Shown here: positions 38,853 to 48,344 of the stretch, piece by piece
How positions within the stretch are numbered: position 1 is the stretch's first letter
How the letters are laid out: every line of letters begins with the position of its first letter
Source: Elusimicrobiota bacterium
GTDB taxonomy: Bacteria > Elusimicrobiota > Elusimicrobia > JACQPE01
DNA length: 64,000 bases
Assembly (NCBI GenBank): GCA_016205025.1
Contig: JACQJO010000029.1
Location: 1-64,000 of the forward strand
Direction: 5' to 3'
Position numbers and translations under genes: made by a program
Notes under the pieces: model-generated
What the model saw: the letters and a program-made list of their open reading frames with translations, nothing else
Database searches by the model: none
What the model was told of the DNA's origin: nothing

Positions 38853-39710
38853 TTACCTCCCCAGGACGCGAACACTGAGTGTTCTATAGTAGCGTCCATT
38901 CAACTCAAACAATTGTTCCTCTGGTCCCATCGGCTTCCCAAAGGAGATGAGATATTGTTCTGTCGTAATGGGAATCGTCCGAAGAAGCTCGTCGAACTGC
39001 CGTTCCGTCAATATAGAGGTTTTCTTGCAATAATGAACGGCGACTCGGCACCGCAGATCGGCGATGTCTACAACATCCACCTGGCGCTGTTCCCGTACTA
39101 TTTCCCGGTACGTCTGAAAAATTAATTCTAAAAAACCATGGGACTTCCCCTTGGAGTCTAGATCAGTTTGAGCCACCTTCAAAACGCTCTCCTCTATCGA
39201 AATTTTTTCGCCCGCACGTTTCATCAACCCCGACTCAGCCAACAGAGCAACCCAACGTTTTAGTCTTTCCTTGCCCTGAATTTCTGAGGGTGCCGCAATC
39301 TTCGAACCCAGCTTTGCGAAAAGATCGGCAGTAGTAGTTTCGCCATGAACCTGGGCCTCGACAACGCTCAAATATTCTCGATCCTTTTCAAGAAGCACGG
39401 CTCGTAGCGCACGCATTCCAAAATCATGGGAGATCCCGCCTGCCTCCGCGATAAGTAGACCATTGGCGCTTAAGGAAATCATGTCCTCCCAGCCCTGAAG
39501 AAAACCGAGCTTCCGAAAACTCGGAATTACCATTCCACGAAAAACACTTTTCTCTTCCTTGTCGCTATAAAGACTGAGAATGGCATCCCGCTGCGAGTCA
39601 CGATTAAGAGGGGTCTGTCCGAAAAGTATTAATGCTCGTAGAATTCGGTCCGCGTTTACTTCTTTAATGAGCGGGAACTCTTTGCCGCCTTCCGCTGAAG
39701 TTTTCATCAT
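38853..39710 (-). CDS. Unknown protein with winged-helix-like segments, composite RM operon
   Basis: About 285 aa from ATGATG at 39710, overlapping the stop of the Cas4-like gene. Helical throughout. Segments such as FRGMVIPSFRKLGFLQGWEDMISLSANG and LKRWVALLAESGLMKRAGEKISI look like two winged-helix units (about 45-90 and 145-185). A C-terminal strand-rich end (EEQLFELNGRYYRTLSVRVLGR) follows. Not recognised as a named family. Placed between a nuclease and an ATPase, it may be a DNA-binding specificity or adaptor subunit. Confidence 0.6.
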   Translation of the reverse strand: MMKTSAEGGKEFPLIKEVNADRILRALILFGQTPLNRDSQRDAILSLYSDKEEKSVFRGMVIPSFRKLGFLQGWEDMISLSANGLLIAEAGGISHDFGMRALRAVLLEKDREYLSVVEAQVHGETTTADLFAKLGSKIAAPSEIQGKERLKRWVALLAESGLMKRAGEKISIEESVLKVAQTDLDSKGKSHGFLELIFQTYREIVREQRQVDVVDIADLRCRVAVHYCKKTSILTERQFDELLRTIPITTEQYLISFGKPMGPEEQLFELNGRYYRTLSVRVLGR

Positions 39711-40675
39711 GTTATTTTTAATCCTTGATCCTGGCACACACTTAGAAACTTACAGGTAGGACAACGCGATTTATCTTCAGGAAGGGGCGGGGCGTTCTTT
39801 TCAAGGAGTGTAGTGTATGCTGAATTCCGTAGGAGCAGAAATCGCCGCCGAAGCTGGTCATCAATGACAAAGAGATAGACCTGCGCAAAAGAGACGGCGC
39901 TCCTTTGGGTCGGAAAAAAATAAACTATCCCAAAATCAATAGGTTTCTTTTCCTGGCTTTCATACGCTAATGCGTAGCCTGCACACGTCAGTAGATGATA
40001 TTCTTCCAGCTCGCGACCGGTCTTCATATCTCCTACGGCTCGCAAGCTTGGAAAGATAAAGTCAGGAGTGTTTTTCTTGCTCAGCCCCAGATGCTCTGCA
40101 GGAGTCAGCTCGGTTTCTTTTGGTTGAGATCTCCGTTCAGTTGCCGCACGAAGAGTGAAGTCCAGTTCTTGGGACGCTAACTCATGGATTGCCGCATTAC
40201 ACAAAATGGTCCCGAAGAAAGACCGGTTGCCCACGGCGGTCGTCTTATATTTATCGAGAAGCGCAAAGTCATCCTTGCGTTCATTGATGAACTTGCGAAG
40301 CCTCCGTTCAATCACCCCTCGAACGGCGGGATAGCTTTTCTGGCGGCTCGATAACTTCCGGTTAAAGCGATCAGCGACAAGATTGCCGAGAAATCTTTCT
40401 GCAAGTCTGCCAGCGATGCGGCCCCACGTTTGATCCCCTTCACGACTTTCCTTAACGCTGAAATATAAATCTCGCCGAGTGGGACAGTGTTGAAAAGAAA
40501 TCATCCCAACTGAGAGCGGTTTTGGAACTTTCTTAGTTCTTATCGCTGATAAAATTTCAGGTGAGACGGCGACAGGATTATCTGGTAGCCAACCACGCAG
40601 TTCAATGCCTGAAACTTCTGTCTTAAAATTCAGTGCCGGCTCTACGACGTTCCAGCTGTAGTGTAATTGAAGCAT
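39707..40675 (-). CDS. Cas4/RecB-like PD-(D/E)XK nuclease with Cys cluster
   Basis: A 322-aa protein. A Cas4-type layout is visible: one Cys near the N-terminal third (FQHCPTRRDLYF, about 63-74), then NTPDFIFPSLRAVGDMKTGRELEEYHLLTCAGYALAYE (in parts, about 205-245) with the D...GDxK nuclease core and a Q/H-rich helix, and three Cys at the end (CPTCKFLSVC, about 305-314). Together the four Cys could hold a 4Fe-4S cluster. It sits in the six-gene block, 4 bases after the second methyltransferase. No cas1/cas2 or CRISPR is present, so adaptation is unlikely. Confidence 0.78.
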   Translation of the reverse strand: MLQLHYSWNVVEPALNFKTEVSGIELRGWLPDNPVAVSPEILSAIRTKKVPKPLSVGMISFQHCPTRRDLYFSVKESREGDQTWGRIAGRLAERFLGNLVADRFNRKLSSRQKSYPAVRGVIERRLRKFINERKDDFALLDKYKTTAVGNRSFFGTILCNAAIHELASQELDFTLRAATERRSQPKETELTPAEHLGLSKKNTPDFIFPSLRAVGDMKTGRELEEYHLLTCAGYALAYESQEKKPIDFGIVYFFPTQRSAVSFAQVYLFVIDDQLRRRFLLLRNSAYTTLLEKNAPPLPEDKSRCPTCKFLSVCQDQGLKIT

Positions 40676-40679
40676 ATCG

Positions 40680-42119
40680 TTAGCGTTGCAAGATTAGAAC
40701 GAACTCATCTTCTATGCGACCGCCCGTGCTATGACGACCAATCCACATGCCCCGACTTCGAATCGGATCACGCAACACCAATGCCACCCTAAAGCCGACC
40801 TCTTCCGCGAATTTTGCCAAGTATTTATGCGTTGCGAATGGACGGCCATTTACCTTACTATCGCCCAGCACGATAACTGCATATGCATCGTCTTTTAAGA
40901 CTCGATGCATCTCTCCGAGGACGCTTCGCATCTTTAGGAAGTATTGACCCACTTCAAGAGCCCGATCGAGCGATAACTTCTTGATCTCATTTAGGGCATA
41001 ACACAAGAGGGGCATCTTGTCTGTGTATTCCTCCAACAAGTCAGACTTATCGCCTTTACGGTTTCCCATATTGTGCTTAAAGTTCGTCCGCTCACTCCCT
41101 ATAGTCATTCGATCAAGATGAGGAAGTGTAAAATTGTCGGCCATACCAAGCCAAAAGAGCTCAAGTTTTGTGGAACGCACATACTTCTGTGCTGTTAGAT
41201 ACGGTGGCGAAGTAATAATAGCCCCTATGCTCTTATCTGGGAGTACTCCCGCGCCCCGTTTATTGATCGCACCATTACCAGAATATCGCCCGAGACCGAT
41301 CTTTTGGGCATCATCCCATATAACCTGGGCTTCTACTTGAACATCATTCTTGTCCAACGTCTCCACCAACCTCTGGAGTCGCGCACAGTTTGACGATACC
41401 GCTTTCTGAAACAATGCTTGAACGTCGGGATAACGGCTGTGCTCAAGAAACTCCTTCATCTCAAGATAGTGGGAGGGGTTCTCCCTGTACTTCGACGGCT
41501 TCAACTTTACAGGCGGTGGTATATTGGGGTCGGCAAGGGAACAAGTGCGGACGATCCTAGAGAAACAGACAAGGAAAAAATCTCGATACTTTCCGGGCTC
41601 AAGCTCAAGGATTCGACCGAGCAAGATTCCAAGACGATTGCAAGCCGCCGTGGAAAACCAGGCTTCGATATTTTTGATGGCTGGTTTAACAGGACTGATA
41701 CTCCGAGTTTTGTCGACAATCTCAGAATTAAGTTTTTGCAGTCTGCTTATGGATAGCGGGGTAGTCTTCACTCGTGAAATCAAACGAGCCAGCGGGTTAA
41801 TCTCGACTCCAACTACAGGGCGTGAGAAGTAAGGATTAACAAGAGCTTCCAGGAGTACGGTCCCCGAGCCGGCAAACGGATCTAGAACCTTCGCTTTTCT
41901 ATCAATCAACGCTTCGTCTGAAAGAAAAAAGGCAGGAATATATGGAAGAAGCTTGGCTGGATAGGGATGCAGGTAATGAGTAAAAACATCAGAACGTTTA
42001 ATTCCGATATTCTTTTGGCAAAATTCCCTAAAATCAAAATTAATTGCCTCGTTCTTAGTAGAGAATCTATTACGCAGTTGCTTGAGTCGTAGACTAGGTG
42101 TTTCAATTTTCCGTTGCAT
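40680..42119 (-). CDS. DNA methyltransferase with TSPPY motif (second MTase of operon)
   Basis: 480 aa from the ATG at 42119, four bases after the Res stop (a longer frame exists but overlaps res). The AdoMet motif is KVLDPFAGSGTVLLEAL (about 80-96) and the catalytic motif is AIITSPPYLTAQKY (about 312-325), then HRVLKDDAYAVIVLGDSKVNG. The order motif I then SPPY is that of N4-cytosine or N6-adenine methylases annotated as DNA methylase N-4/N-6. It is a stand-alone second methylase beside a complete type III-like Mod, suggesting dual modification or a distinct role. Confidence 0.85.
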   Translation of the reverse strand: MQRKIETPSLRLKQLRNRFSTKNEAINFDFREFCQKNIGIKRSDVFTHYLHPYPAKLLPYIPAFFLSDEALIDRKAKVLDPFAGSGTVLLEALVNPYFSRPVVGVEINPLARLISRVKTTPLSISRLQKLNSEIVDKTRSISPVKPAIKNIEAWFSTAACNRLGILLGRILELEPGKYRDFFLVCFSRIVRTCSLADPNIPPPVKLKPSKYRENPSHYLEMKEFLEHSRYPDVQALFQKAVSSNCARLQRLVETLDKNDVQVEAQVIWDDAQKIGLGRYSGNGAINKRGAGVLPDKSIGAIITSPPYLTAQKYVRSTKLELFWLGMADNFTLPHLDRMTIGSERTNFKHNMGNRKGDKSDLLEEYTDKMPLLCYALNEIKKLSLDRALEVGQYFLKMRSVLGEMHRVLKDDAYAVIVLGDSKVNGRPFATHKYLAKFAEEVGFRVALVLRDPIRSRGMWIGRHSTGGRIEDEFVLILQR

Positions 42120-42123
42120 GGTA

Positions 42124-44928
42124 TTATTCAGCCTGTCTCGAAAGAATGGCCGAAAGGTCTGCCGTATTCTTCGAGACATCCCAGACCCATTGGCCGAAGC
42201 CGCCGTGCGCATTAACAGCCTCGACCCACTCCTTCAGGAACTCGCGCTTGGTGCGGTTTTCTTGGGAGTCCTGGCCTTTGACTTCGAGGATCAACATCTT
42301 GCCGCCCTTGAGCCGAATTAAAAAATCAGGGTAATACTTCTTCACGATCCCATTAAAAATATAAAGGACATAGAATCCAAGGTGGTCGTTTTTGGCCCAG
42401 GCTTCGACGTTTTTGTCGTGATCTAGCTTGAATGACTCGCTGGCTTCCCAGGTGCTGTCGTAGACGCAGTGGCTGATGTGAGAATGCTGCGTGTGCTCGC
42501 AGGGTTTGCCAGTGAACCAAGCGCGCATGTCGCCGGTTGATCGGATGGGGCACTCGGTGTCGAAAACTGGAACTAATGCCTCTGTGTTAGAAAAACGAAT
42601 TGCCTCCCAGATATGCTGGACAATCTTGGACATATTAAGGGTCAACAGAATCCGCCGACGCAGATCATCCTGATTAAACAGTGGCGGCTCAATTTCGATC
42701 TTATCGCTGTTAAGGAATTGATCGACCAATCTAATGAGCTGAGCTAATAGAAACTCCCGATTTGCCTTCCAACCAGGTCTCATCTGGTCGTAGATGTCAC
42801 CGGCCACTTCGAAGATAACCTTTTGCATCCTGAACTTGCGCCCGAGACCCTCGAGGTCAATCTCGGCAATCTTTGTAGCGTCGGGTTTGCCCTCGACTAT
42901 AGGCGCTAGTTCGGCCAGCGTACGAGTCTCGTTGGCATTGATCGTAAGCCGCTTGACCTTCGACCACTCTAACGCAATCTGCGGCCGGTATTCATGGTCG
43001 ATACGCACGATGTTGGGCCATGAAATCTGAAATTGCGACTTCTCTGGCAATGCCTCTATACGGGTCTTGGGTGGAGGAGGGGGCGGGGGTGGACCATCGC
43101 CTCCCTCGTGGGGCAGGAAGGTGAACGGGACCCCGAAAATGTTGACGTACTCCGGCTCGAAAAGTCCGGTTGCGGGATTCACGTCGTAGGACGTGCGTCG
43201 CAGACCGCGGCCGACCACCTGCTCGCATAGAAGCTGGCTGGTGAAGGCGCGCAGCCCCATGATATGCGTCACGGTTTTGGCGTCCCATCCTTCCGATAAC
43301 ATCCCGACCGAAATAACCTTCTGAATTTGTTCACCTGGCTGACCAGTCTTGCCAACGGTGTCCACCTTGCGCCGCAGCAACTCCGCCTGTTCCTTCTTGG
43401 AAAGTTTCCTGATGGGAGCTTCGCCATCGTCTTCCTCATCGGATGTGCCATTGATGCGTATCTCCACAGGCTCTTCAAGGGCTTCGGCCTCGTCGAGAAC
43501 TTTGGAGTCGATGTGCAAAGTCTTGTCGGGAGCCTTGAGCTCATCAATACGGATTTTACCGCGCGTGATAGAGTATTGGATGCGGGCGGCCGTTTCAGTA
43601 CGATTGGCCACGGAAATCATGACCGGAGGCGTTGGGAACCCTCTCTTTTTCCAGTCATTAGCTGTCTCCAGCCAGTCTTTCCCCAGGAGATAGTATCCAT
43701 TGATCACCAGGTCAGGCAGCTTTTCGTGCGGCTCGGCCTTGCGGTTGAGATCATCTTTAACCTCCGGGTCCACATAGATGTGGTAAAGCCGAGACTTGTA
43801 TGTTTTGGCGTCGGGAACACCATCGTCACGGATCACGACGCGCGGTGTCTTGACCAGACCTGATTCAATGGCATCGTTAAGCCCGAAATCGCTGACGATC
43901 CAATCGAATAAAGTCTCCTCGCCGCTTCTTTTGCCAGTGGGAGCAAAGGGCGTGGCTGTCAAATCAAAACACCGAAGGATACCCCGCGTCTTATGTATGC
44001 GGTCGAGCCCGCCGATCCAGCGGGTCGCTTCCTCGATATCTTCCCTGCGAACCCCCTTGATAGTGGATTTTGGAGGAACCCGCCAAGCATGGTGAGCTTC
44101 GTCGTTGATCACCACGAGGTTACTGGCGGATGCCATATCACATAAAACACGCTGGGTGAATGCCTCGTCACTTTCCTCGCCCTTCTTCATCACCCTCGGT
44201 CCTGATTCTGGATCTAAAGGCATCAGGGCATGCCAGTTGTGAATGAAAACTTTTCCAGTGCGGAGCTTATCGTGAAGTCCCGGCGGAATGAGCCTGAACT
44301 CCTCGTAATAATTGCCGGGACCGGCAGGGATTAATACCTGCAGACGGCTTTTTACCGTCAATCCTGGCGCAATGATAAAAATGTTTTTAGAGTAGCGCTT
44401 GTCCTGAGGATAAGTCGTCTTATTGAGAACCTGCCAGGCTATGATCATGCCCATGACCGTGGTCTTTCCTGAACCAGTAGCCATTTTTGAACAGATGCGG
44501 GAGAACGCACCGCCGTCGCTCGGTATATTAATGCCCTGGCGCTCCGAGGGTGGGGCTTCGGTCAGCCAAATTAAAGTCTCGATAGCCTCCATCTGGCAAA
44601 AAAAGAGGCGTTGATTGGAATCTCTCTGCGCGGGATCGCGCCAATGCTCAAGAAGCCTGCGTGTTATCCCGGTCGTACCGGCGTAAGGTGTATGAGGATG
44701 CTCGCGCCAGGCCTTTACCCGCTCGCGGATTTTGTTGACCAGGGGCAACTCGATAAACTCCCCTGGGTCATCGAAGGATCGGGAACTCTCAGAGGCGCGG
44801 ATGTATCCGGCCGGCCGCCTCTTGCCCTCTATCAGGGCGAACGAGCGCGTGTCCCTGTCGTAGGACCAATAGCGCAGAGGCTCATCGTAGGGAGAATTGA
44901 TAATAAGCCGGTCGATCTTATCAGCCAT
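42124..44928 (-). CDS. res: Type III-like restriction subunit (DEAD helicase plus PD-(D/E)XK)
   Basis: 934 aa. Helicase motifs: CSKMATGSGKTTVMGMIIAW in parts (Walker A, about 145-162), VVINDEAHHAWRVP (DEAH-like, about 275-288), DLTATPFAPTG, VISVGMLSEGWDAKTVTHI and EQVVGRGLRR. The C-terminal nuclease has KYYPDFLIRLKGGKMLILEVKGQ in parts (about 866-890; PD...ExK). A run of eight or more prolines (about 605-620) splits the protein. It resembles the family annotated BPTD_3080-type restriction endonuclease. It overlaps the mod stop by one base (TGATG), so it is coupled with it. Confidence 0.88.
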   Translation of the reverse strand: MADKIDRLIINSPYDEPLRYWSYDRDTRSFALIEGKRRPAGYIRASESSRSFDDPGEFIELPLVNKIRERVKAWREHPHTPYAGTTGITRRLLEHWRDPAQRDSNQRLFFCQMEAIETLIWLTEAPPSERQGINIPSDGGAFSRICSKMATGSGKTTVMGMIIAWQVLNKTTYPQDKRYSKNIFIIAPGLTVKSRLQVLIPAGPGNYYEEFRLIPPGLHDKLRTGKVFIHNWHALMPLDPESGPRVMKKGEESDEAFTQRVLCDMASASNLVVINDEAHHAWRVPPKSTIKGVRREDIEEATRWIGGLDRIHKTRGILRCFDLTATPFAPTGKRSGEETLFDWIVSDFGLNDAIESGLVKTPRVVIRDDGVPDAKTYKSRLYHIYVDPEVKDDLNRKAEPHEKLPDLVINGYYLLGKDWLETANDWKKRGFPTPPVMISVANRTETAARIQYSITRGKIRIDELKAPDKTLHIDSKVLDEAEALEEPVEIRINGTSDEEDDGEAPIRKLSKKEQAELLRRKVDTVGKTGQPGEQIQKVISVGMLSEGWDAKTVTHIMGLRAFTSQLLCEQVVGRGLRRTSYDVNPATGLFEPEYVNIFGVPFTFLPHEGGDGPPPPPPPPKTRIEALPEKSQFQISWPNIVRIDHEYRPQIALEWSKVKRLTINANETRTLAELAPIVEGKPDATKIAEIDLEGLGRKFRMQKVIFEVAGDIYDQMRPGWKANREFLLAQLIRLVDQFLNSDKIEIEPPLFNQDDLRRRILLTLNMSKIVQHIWEAIRFSNTEALVPVFDTECPIRSTGDMRAWFTGKPCEHTQHSHISHCVYDSTWEASESFKLDHDKNVEAWAKNDHLGFYVLYIFNGIVKKYYPDFLIRLKGGKMLILEVKGQDSQENRTKREFLKEWVEAVNAHGGFGQWVWDVSKNTADLSAILSRQAE

Positions 44929-47468
44929 CAACCAACCTCGATCACCTTAAGGCTCTCAATGCCTCGGTCATCCACAATTTTAACGGCCACCCGCTTATGC
45001 TTGCCAAGTTCAAAGGGAAGAGACACTGTTCCGCGATAGGCTTCAATGAGTTCTTGGTCAATCTCGGCCTTCAGATTCTTCGCTAGACGCGCCCACCCCT
45101 CATCTTGGCCGACCATCGGAAAAAAGACCTGGCGAGGGTACAAGCTTCGACTATCGTAATCCGTGTCTAGCATCCAGACGGCAATCTTGGAAGTGTCGCC
45201 CGATTCTATAGCACCGGTCTTAGTGTTGTAGTAATCAAAGCCGTGGATCTCGACCTGATACTTGCCCTTGTCCTCACCTTTCTTGATTTCACGAACAGCA
45301 ACGTCGGGTTGCCCCATAAGCCAAAAAGATTGGTTACTCGACCGCTGTTTTTTGAGATCCTCCGTTAACAAATCGTTATTCATCTTAATTTTTAGAAAGG
45401 TCATCCCTGTTTTTTCTTGGGTAAGTTCGTCGATATCCTTAGCAGCTTCGGGGTCAAATTCAAACGACGCAAAAAGAATCATGGTCGGCTTCGGGCTAAG
45501 CGTGCGTGCTTCTTCCCACGCCAATTCGACTTGCTTCTGCTCTAGGGGCGCATGTTCGGGGCCAAACGAGATCACGACTCGTTCGGGGTTGACACCTTTT
45601 GTCTCTCCATCAGCATGTAGCCACTTTGTCCCAGGAAGCGGCTCAATCCGTGCGAATTCAATTAGCTGTTTGCCCTTTCCACGAATGCCCGTCTTAACCA
45701 GTTCCGCTCGCCATTCTGACTGGCGAGATGTAGTTCCTGTTCGCGCCACTGAGGAATCTGCTTCCCTGCTCTCTTCGACTGTAGAATCTAGTGGCCGGAC
45801 GGTCGGCGCTGGAACAGCTTCAACTGTAAACGGCCCAGAGATACGGACTTTCCCGCGATCAATAGCAGGCCGATCGTAGAGTACCTCCTGCCCCGACGGC
45901 TCGTTCTGCGCAATCGACCGGAGGGTAACGTGAGGGACGGTTTTGTATTTGAACCCACTCGAGATGCCTTCATGAGGATGCGCTAACTCGTAATAATCAT
46001 ACAGAGCGGTCATCAGCCGCTGCTTAGCCAATGTGGTGGCGACACGCGAAGTATCGCACACGATCCAGCGTCGCCCCCACTGCTCCGCGACTACGGCCGT
46101 GGTTCCGCTACCACAGGTCGGATCAATCACTAAATCACCTGGATCGGTGCACATCAACAAACATCTCTCGATTACCTTGGTCGCAGTCTGCACCACATAC
46201 GTCTTGCCCATTTCCCCTCGGGTATCAGCCCATAGGTTGGTCAGTTCCGTTACTGGATAATCATCAAAGTACATCACCTGGTAAATCGAATCGCCCAGAG
46301 AGATCAGACGTTTGGCCGCAATCAATCGCTGCATACCCTCCTTGTTGGTTCGCCAACTTGTGCCCGCTTTGGGTGTAAATTTTTTACCCTCATATTCAAA
46401 CGCATAGACGCAACTAGGCGTTAAACCTGCCGCTGTCAGCTTGGTGGGAGCGAAAAGTTTCCATTCGCTTGGCAATTTTTCGATGGTAGCGAACTCCTCT
46501 GCCGTCAATCGGCGACGCTTGCCATTCGGAAGTTCTACCCAAGCATAGCCCGTGACCCCTTCACTGCCCAACTGTTTTTCCAACAGAAGACGATGAAACT
46601 TGTAGTTGTCCTTGTCTCGAGCATACCAGACGAGATAATCAGAGACGACACCAAGCCCCTTGGCTCCAAGTGGGTTCGTTTTCTTGAATGTGACCTGGCT
46701 GACAAAATTGGTCGGGCCGAAAACCTCATCCATCAAGTTTCTGACAAGGTGCACATTTTCATCGGAAATTTGAACGAAACAGGAACCACTATCGACAAGA
46801 AGTTCCCTGGCCAGCAGAAGACGATCTCGAAGGTAGGTCAAGTATGAGTGTATTCCAAGTTCCCACGTATCTCGAAAGGCGCGGATCATCTCCGGTTCCT
46901 GGGTAAGGTCTTCGTCCTTGCCATCCTTGACTACTCGATTATTCACAAATGGCTGAAAGTTCGAGCCGTAGCTGATCCCATAGGGAGGGTCGATATAGAC
47001 CATCTGCACCTGCCCCGCCATGCCCTCTTTCTCAATTAGGGAGTTCATGACCAACAGGGAATCGCCAGCGATTAGGCGATTGGACCAATTGTGTGAATGC
47101 TTATAAAAATCCAGCGCCTCACGAAGTGGAGGATTTTCCTTCAAAGATTCGAATAAAGGGAGATAACCTTCATCCCAGCCACCATTTCTCTTGCGAACGG
47201 CTTCGATAATAGTCTTGGGGTCAATGCGTTCGTGGACGTGGAGAGAAACAGTGGGCACCTCGAAGGAGGTGTGTTCTTTTTTTCCGGCCCATTCTAAGCG
47301 CGGGTCCAGGTGTGGATCGTAGGCATAGGTTTTCTTGTCAGCATCCTTTTCAGTATCGGCCGTGACCAAACCGACCGGAGGATTATTTTTTCTCTTCTTG
47401 TCCGAGTGATCGTACTGCTCGATAGGCTTTTTGTCGGTCAAAAATACGGATTTTCGTTTAAGAGCCAT
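44928..47468 (-). CDS. mod: Type III-like DNA methyltransferase (Mod)
   Basis: 846 aa. The catalytic motif IV MVYIDPPYGISYGSNF (about 153-168) precedes the AdoMet motif LVIDPTCGSGTTAVVAEQWG (about 443-462), the beta-class order of N6-adenine methylases of type III systems. The central part (about 240-400) contains the target-recognition region, and a long C-terminal extension of about 300 residues follows. GGAGGAAG precedes the ATG. It is coupled to Res by TGATG and preceded by a small HTH gene 27 bases upstream. Confidence 0.9.
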   Translation of the reverse strand: MALKRKSVFLTDKKPIEQYDHSDKKRKNNPPVGLVTADTEKDADKKTYAYDPHLDPRLEWAGKKEHTSFEVPTVSLHVHERIDPKTIIEAVRKRNGGWDEGYLPLFESLKENPPLREALDFYKHSHNWSNRLIAGDSLLVMNSLIEKEGMAGQVQMVYIDPPYGISYGSNFQPFVNNRVVKDGKDEDLTQEPEMIRAFRDTWELGIHSYLTYLRDRLLLARELLVDSGSCFVQISDENVHLVRNLMDEVFGPTNFVSQVTFKKTNPLGAKGLGVVSDYLVWYARDKDNYKFHRLLLEKQLGSEGVTGYAWVELPNGKRRRLTAEEFATIEKLPSEWKLFAPTKLTAAGLTPSCVYAFEYEGKKFTPKAGTSWRTNKEGMQRLIAAKRLISLGDSIYQVMYFDDYPVTELTNLWADTRGEMGKTYVVQTATKVIERCLLMCTDPGDLVIDPTCGSGTTAVVAEQWGRRWIVCDTSRVATTLAKQRLMTALYDYYELAHPHEGISSGFKYKTVPHVTLRSIAQNEPSGQEVLYDRPAIDRGKVRISGPFTVEAVPAPTVRPLDSTVEESREADSSVARTGTTSRQSEWRAELVKTGIRGKGKQLIEFARIEPLPGTKWLHADGETKGVNPERVVISFGPEHAPLEQKQVELAWEEARTLSPKPTMILFASFEFDPEAAKDIDELTQEKTGMTFLKIKMNNDLLTEDLKKQRSSNQSFWLMGQPDVAVREIKKGEDKGKYQVEIHGFDYYNTKTGAIESGDTSKIAVWMLDTDYDSRSLYPRQVFFPMVGQDEGWARLAKNLKAEIDQELIEAYRGTVSLPFELGKHKRVAVKIVDDRGIESLKVIEVG

Positions 47469-47495
47469 TGCGCATCTTCCTCCAAATTCCGATGA

Positions 47496-47690
47496 TCATT
47501 TTCCTTTTGCCAACTGTTTCAAAAATAAATTCAATTCTGACTTCTGGTACAACCGATAGCCGCTTATAGGCTGTTTCCTTGCCTTAAGTTTACCGGTTCT
47601 ATCCCAATTTCTGAGCGTGCTGGAACTGACACCCAAAAAGGCCGCTGCTTTGCTAACGGTCAAATAATTTTTTAGATTTGGCAAGGCCAT
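47496..47690 (-). CDS. MerR/excisionase-type helix-turn-helix protein
   Basis: A 64-aa DNA-binding protein: YLTVSKAAAFLGVSSSTLRNWDRTGKL (in parts, residues 9-35) is a MerR/HTH_17-type winged helix, then SGYRLYQKSELNLFLKQL. It lies 27 bases upstream of mod on the same strand. It is the likely first gene and possible transcriptional controller of the restriction operon. A phage excisionase role is the alternative, given the prophage on the other side. Confidence 0.75.
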   Translation of the reverse strand: MALPNLKNYLTVSKAAAFLGVSSSTLRNWDRTGKLKARKQPISGYRLYQKSELNLFLKQLAKGK

Positions 47691-47747
47691 AGAATTAAGA
47701 GAATACCAAACTATGGGAACCCCTTACAAACCTTGCATTTATTTTTG

Positions 47748-48344
47748 TCAGAAATTGGTCCTGATGCCCAGCCCAAGACGCGTTTTACCGGACCAACTTA
47801 GCCCAATCACTCCAAGAATCTCCAAATTGTAAAATGGCAACGCATCATCCACATGGCGAGTAAGTCCCATCCCGCCAAATTGAGGATTGACCTCGGCTAT
47901 GATTCCATAGCGATTCCAATAAACCCACTTGAAATCAATCGCGGGCAAAATTTTTCCCGAATAAATTACCCCGCCGCCCCAACGTTTTGTGAAGCCCCGA
48001 TTTTTAATGATGATTTCCGGCGAGGCTTCTGGACTATTATCCTTGATTTCGACATCAACGCGCCCTTCTGGTGGCAGGTAGCGGTCCCGGTAAACAATTT
48101 TTGCTCCATCGCGCCATTTAGTGATGACGCGGTCTTTATAAATGGTGATTGTCTGCCTGGTCCCTGGCGGCAGGCCTTCGATTTTGGCGGTCAGTTCGTG
48201 CGATCTAGTTTTTTCTCTGTTGAGCCTCCACCCCGCCAGCACAAGAAGAAAAATGAGCAGAATGATGGCGGCGTCTTTTGGTCTGCGGATTGCAAAAGAG
48301 GCGGCCGACTTAAGGGCCGATAGGAATTTAATCGCCAGTCTCAC
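47748..48344 (-). CDS. Prophage hypothetical membrane-anchored protein
   Basis: 198 aa from a GTG overlapping the preceding gene. One TM helix (about 26-42, AAIILLIFLLVLAGW), a charged spanin-like periplasmic stretch, then a glycine/aromatic-rich C-terminal part (about 115-198) with alternating pattern. It is the last gene of the lysis cluster. A spanin-like role is possible but unproven. Confidence 0.5.
   Translation of the reverse strand: MRLAIKFLSALKSAASFAIRRPKDAAIILLIFLLVLAGWRLNREKTRSHELTAKIEGLPPGTRQTITIYKDRVITKWRDGAKIVYRDRYLPPEGRVDVEIKDNSPEASPEIIIKNRGFTKRWGGGVIYSGKILPAIDFKWVYWNRYGIIAEVNPQFGGMGLTRHVDDALPFYNLEILGVIGLSWSGKTRLGLGIRTNF

Noticed and set aside
39707-40675. CRISPR-associated Cas4
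   Set aside because: No cas1, cas2, effector or repeat array in the window; only the fold is Cas4-like.
37741-47690. BREX or DISARM identification
   Set aside because: No PglZ, BrxC/PglY, DrmA or DrmB homologue is visible; a methylase plus ATPase alone is not enough.
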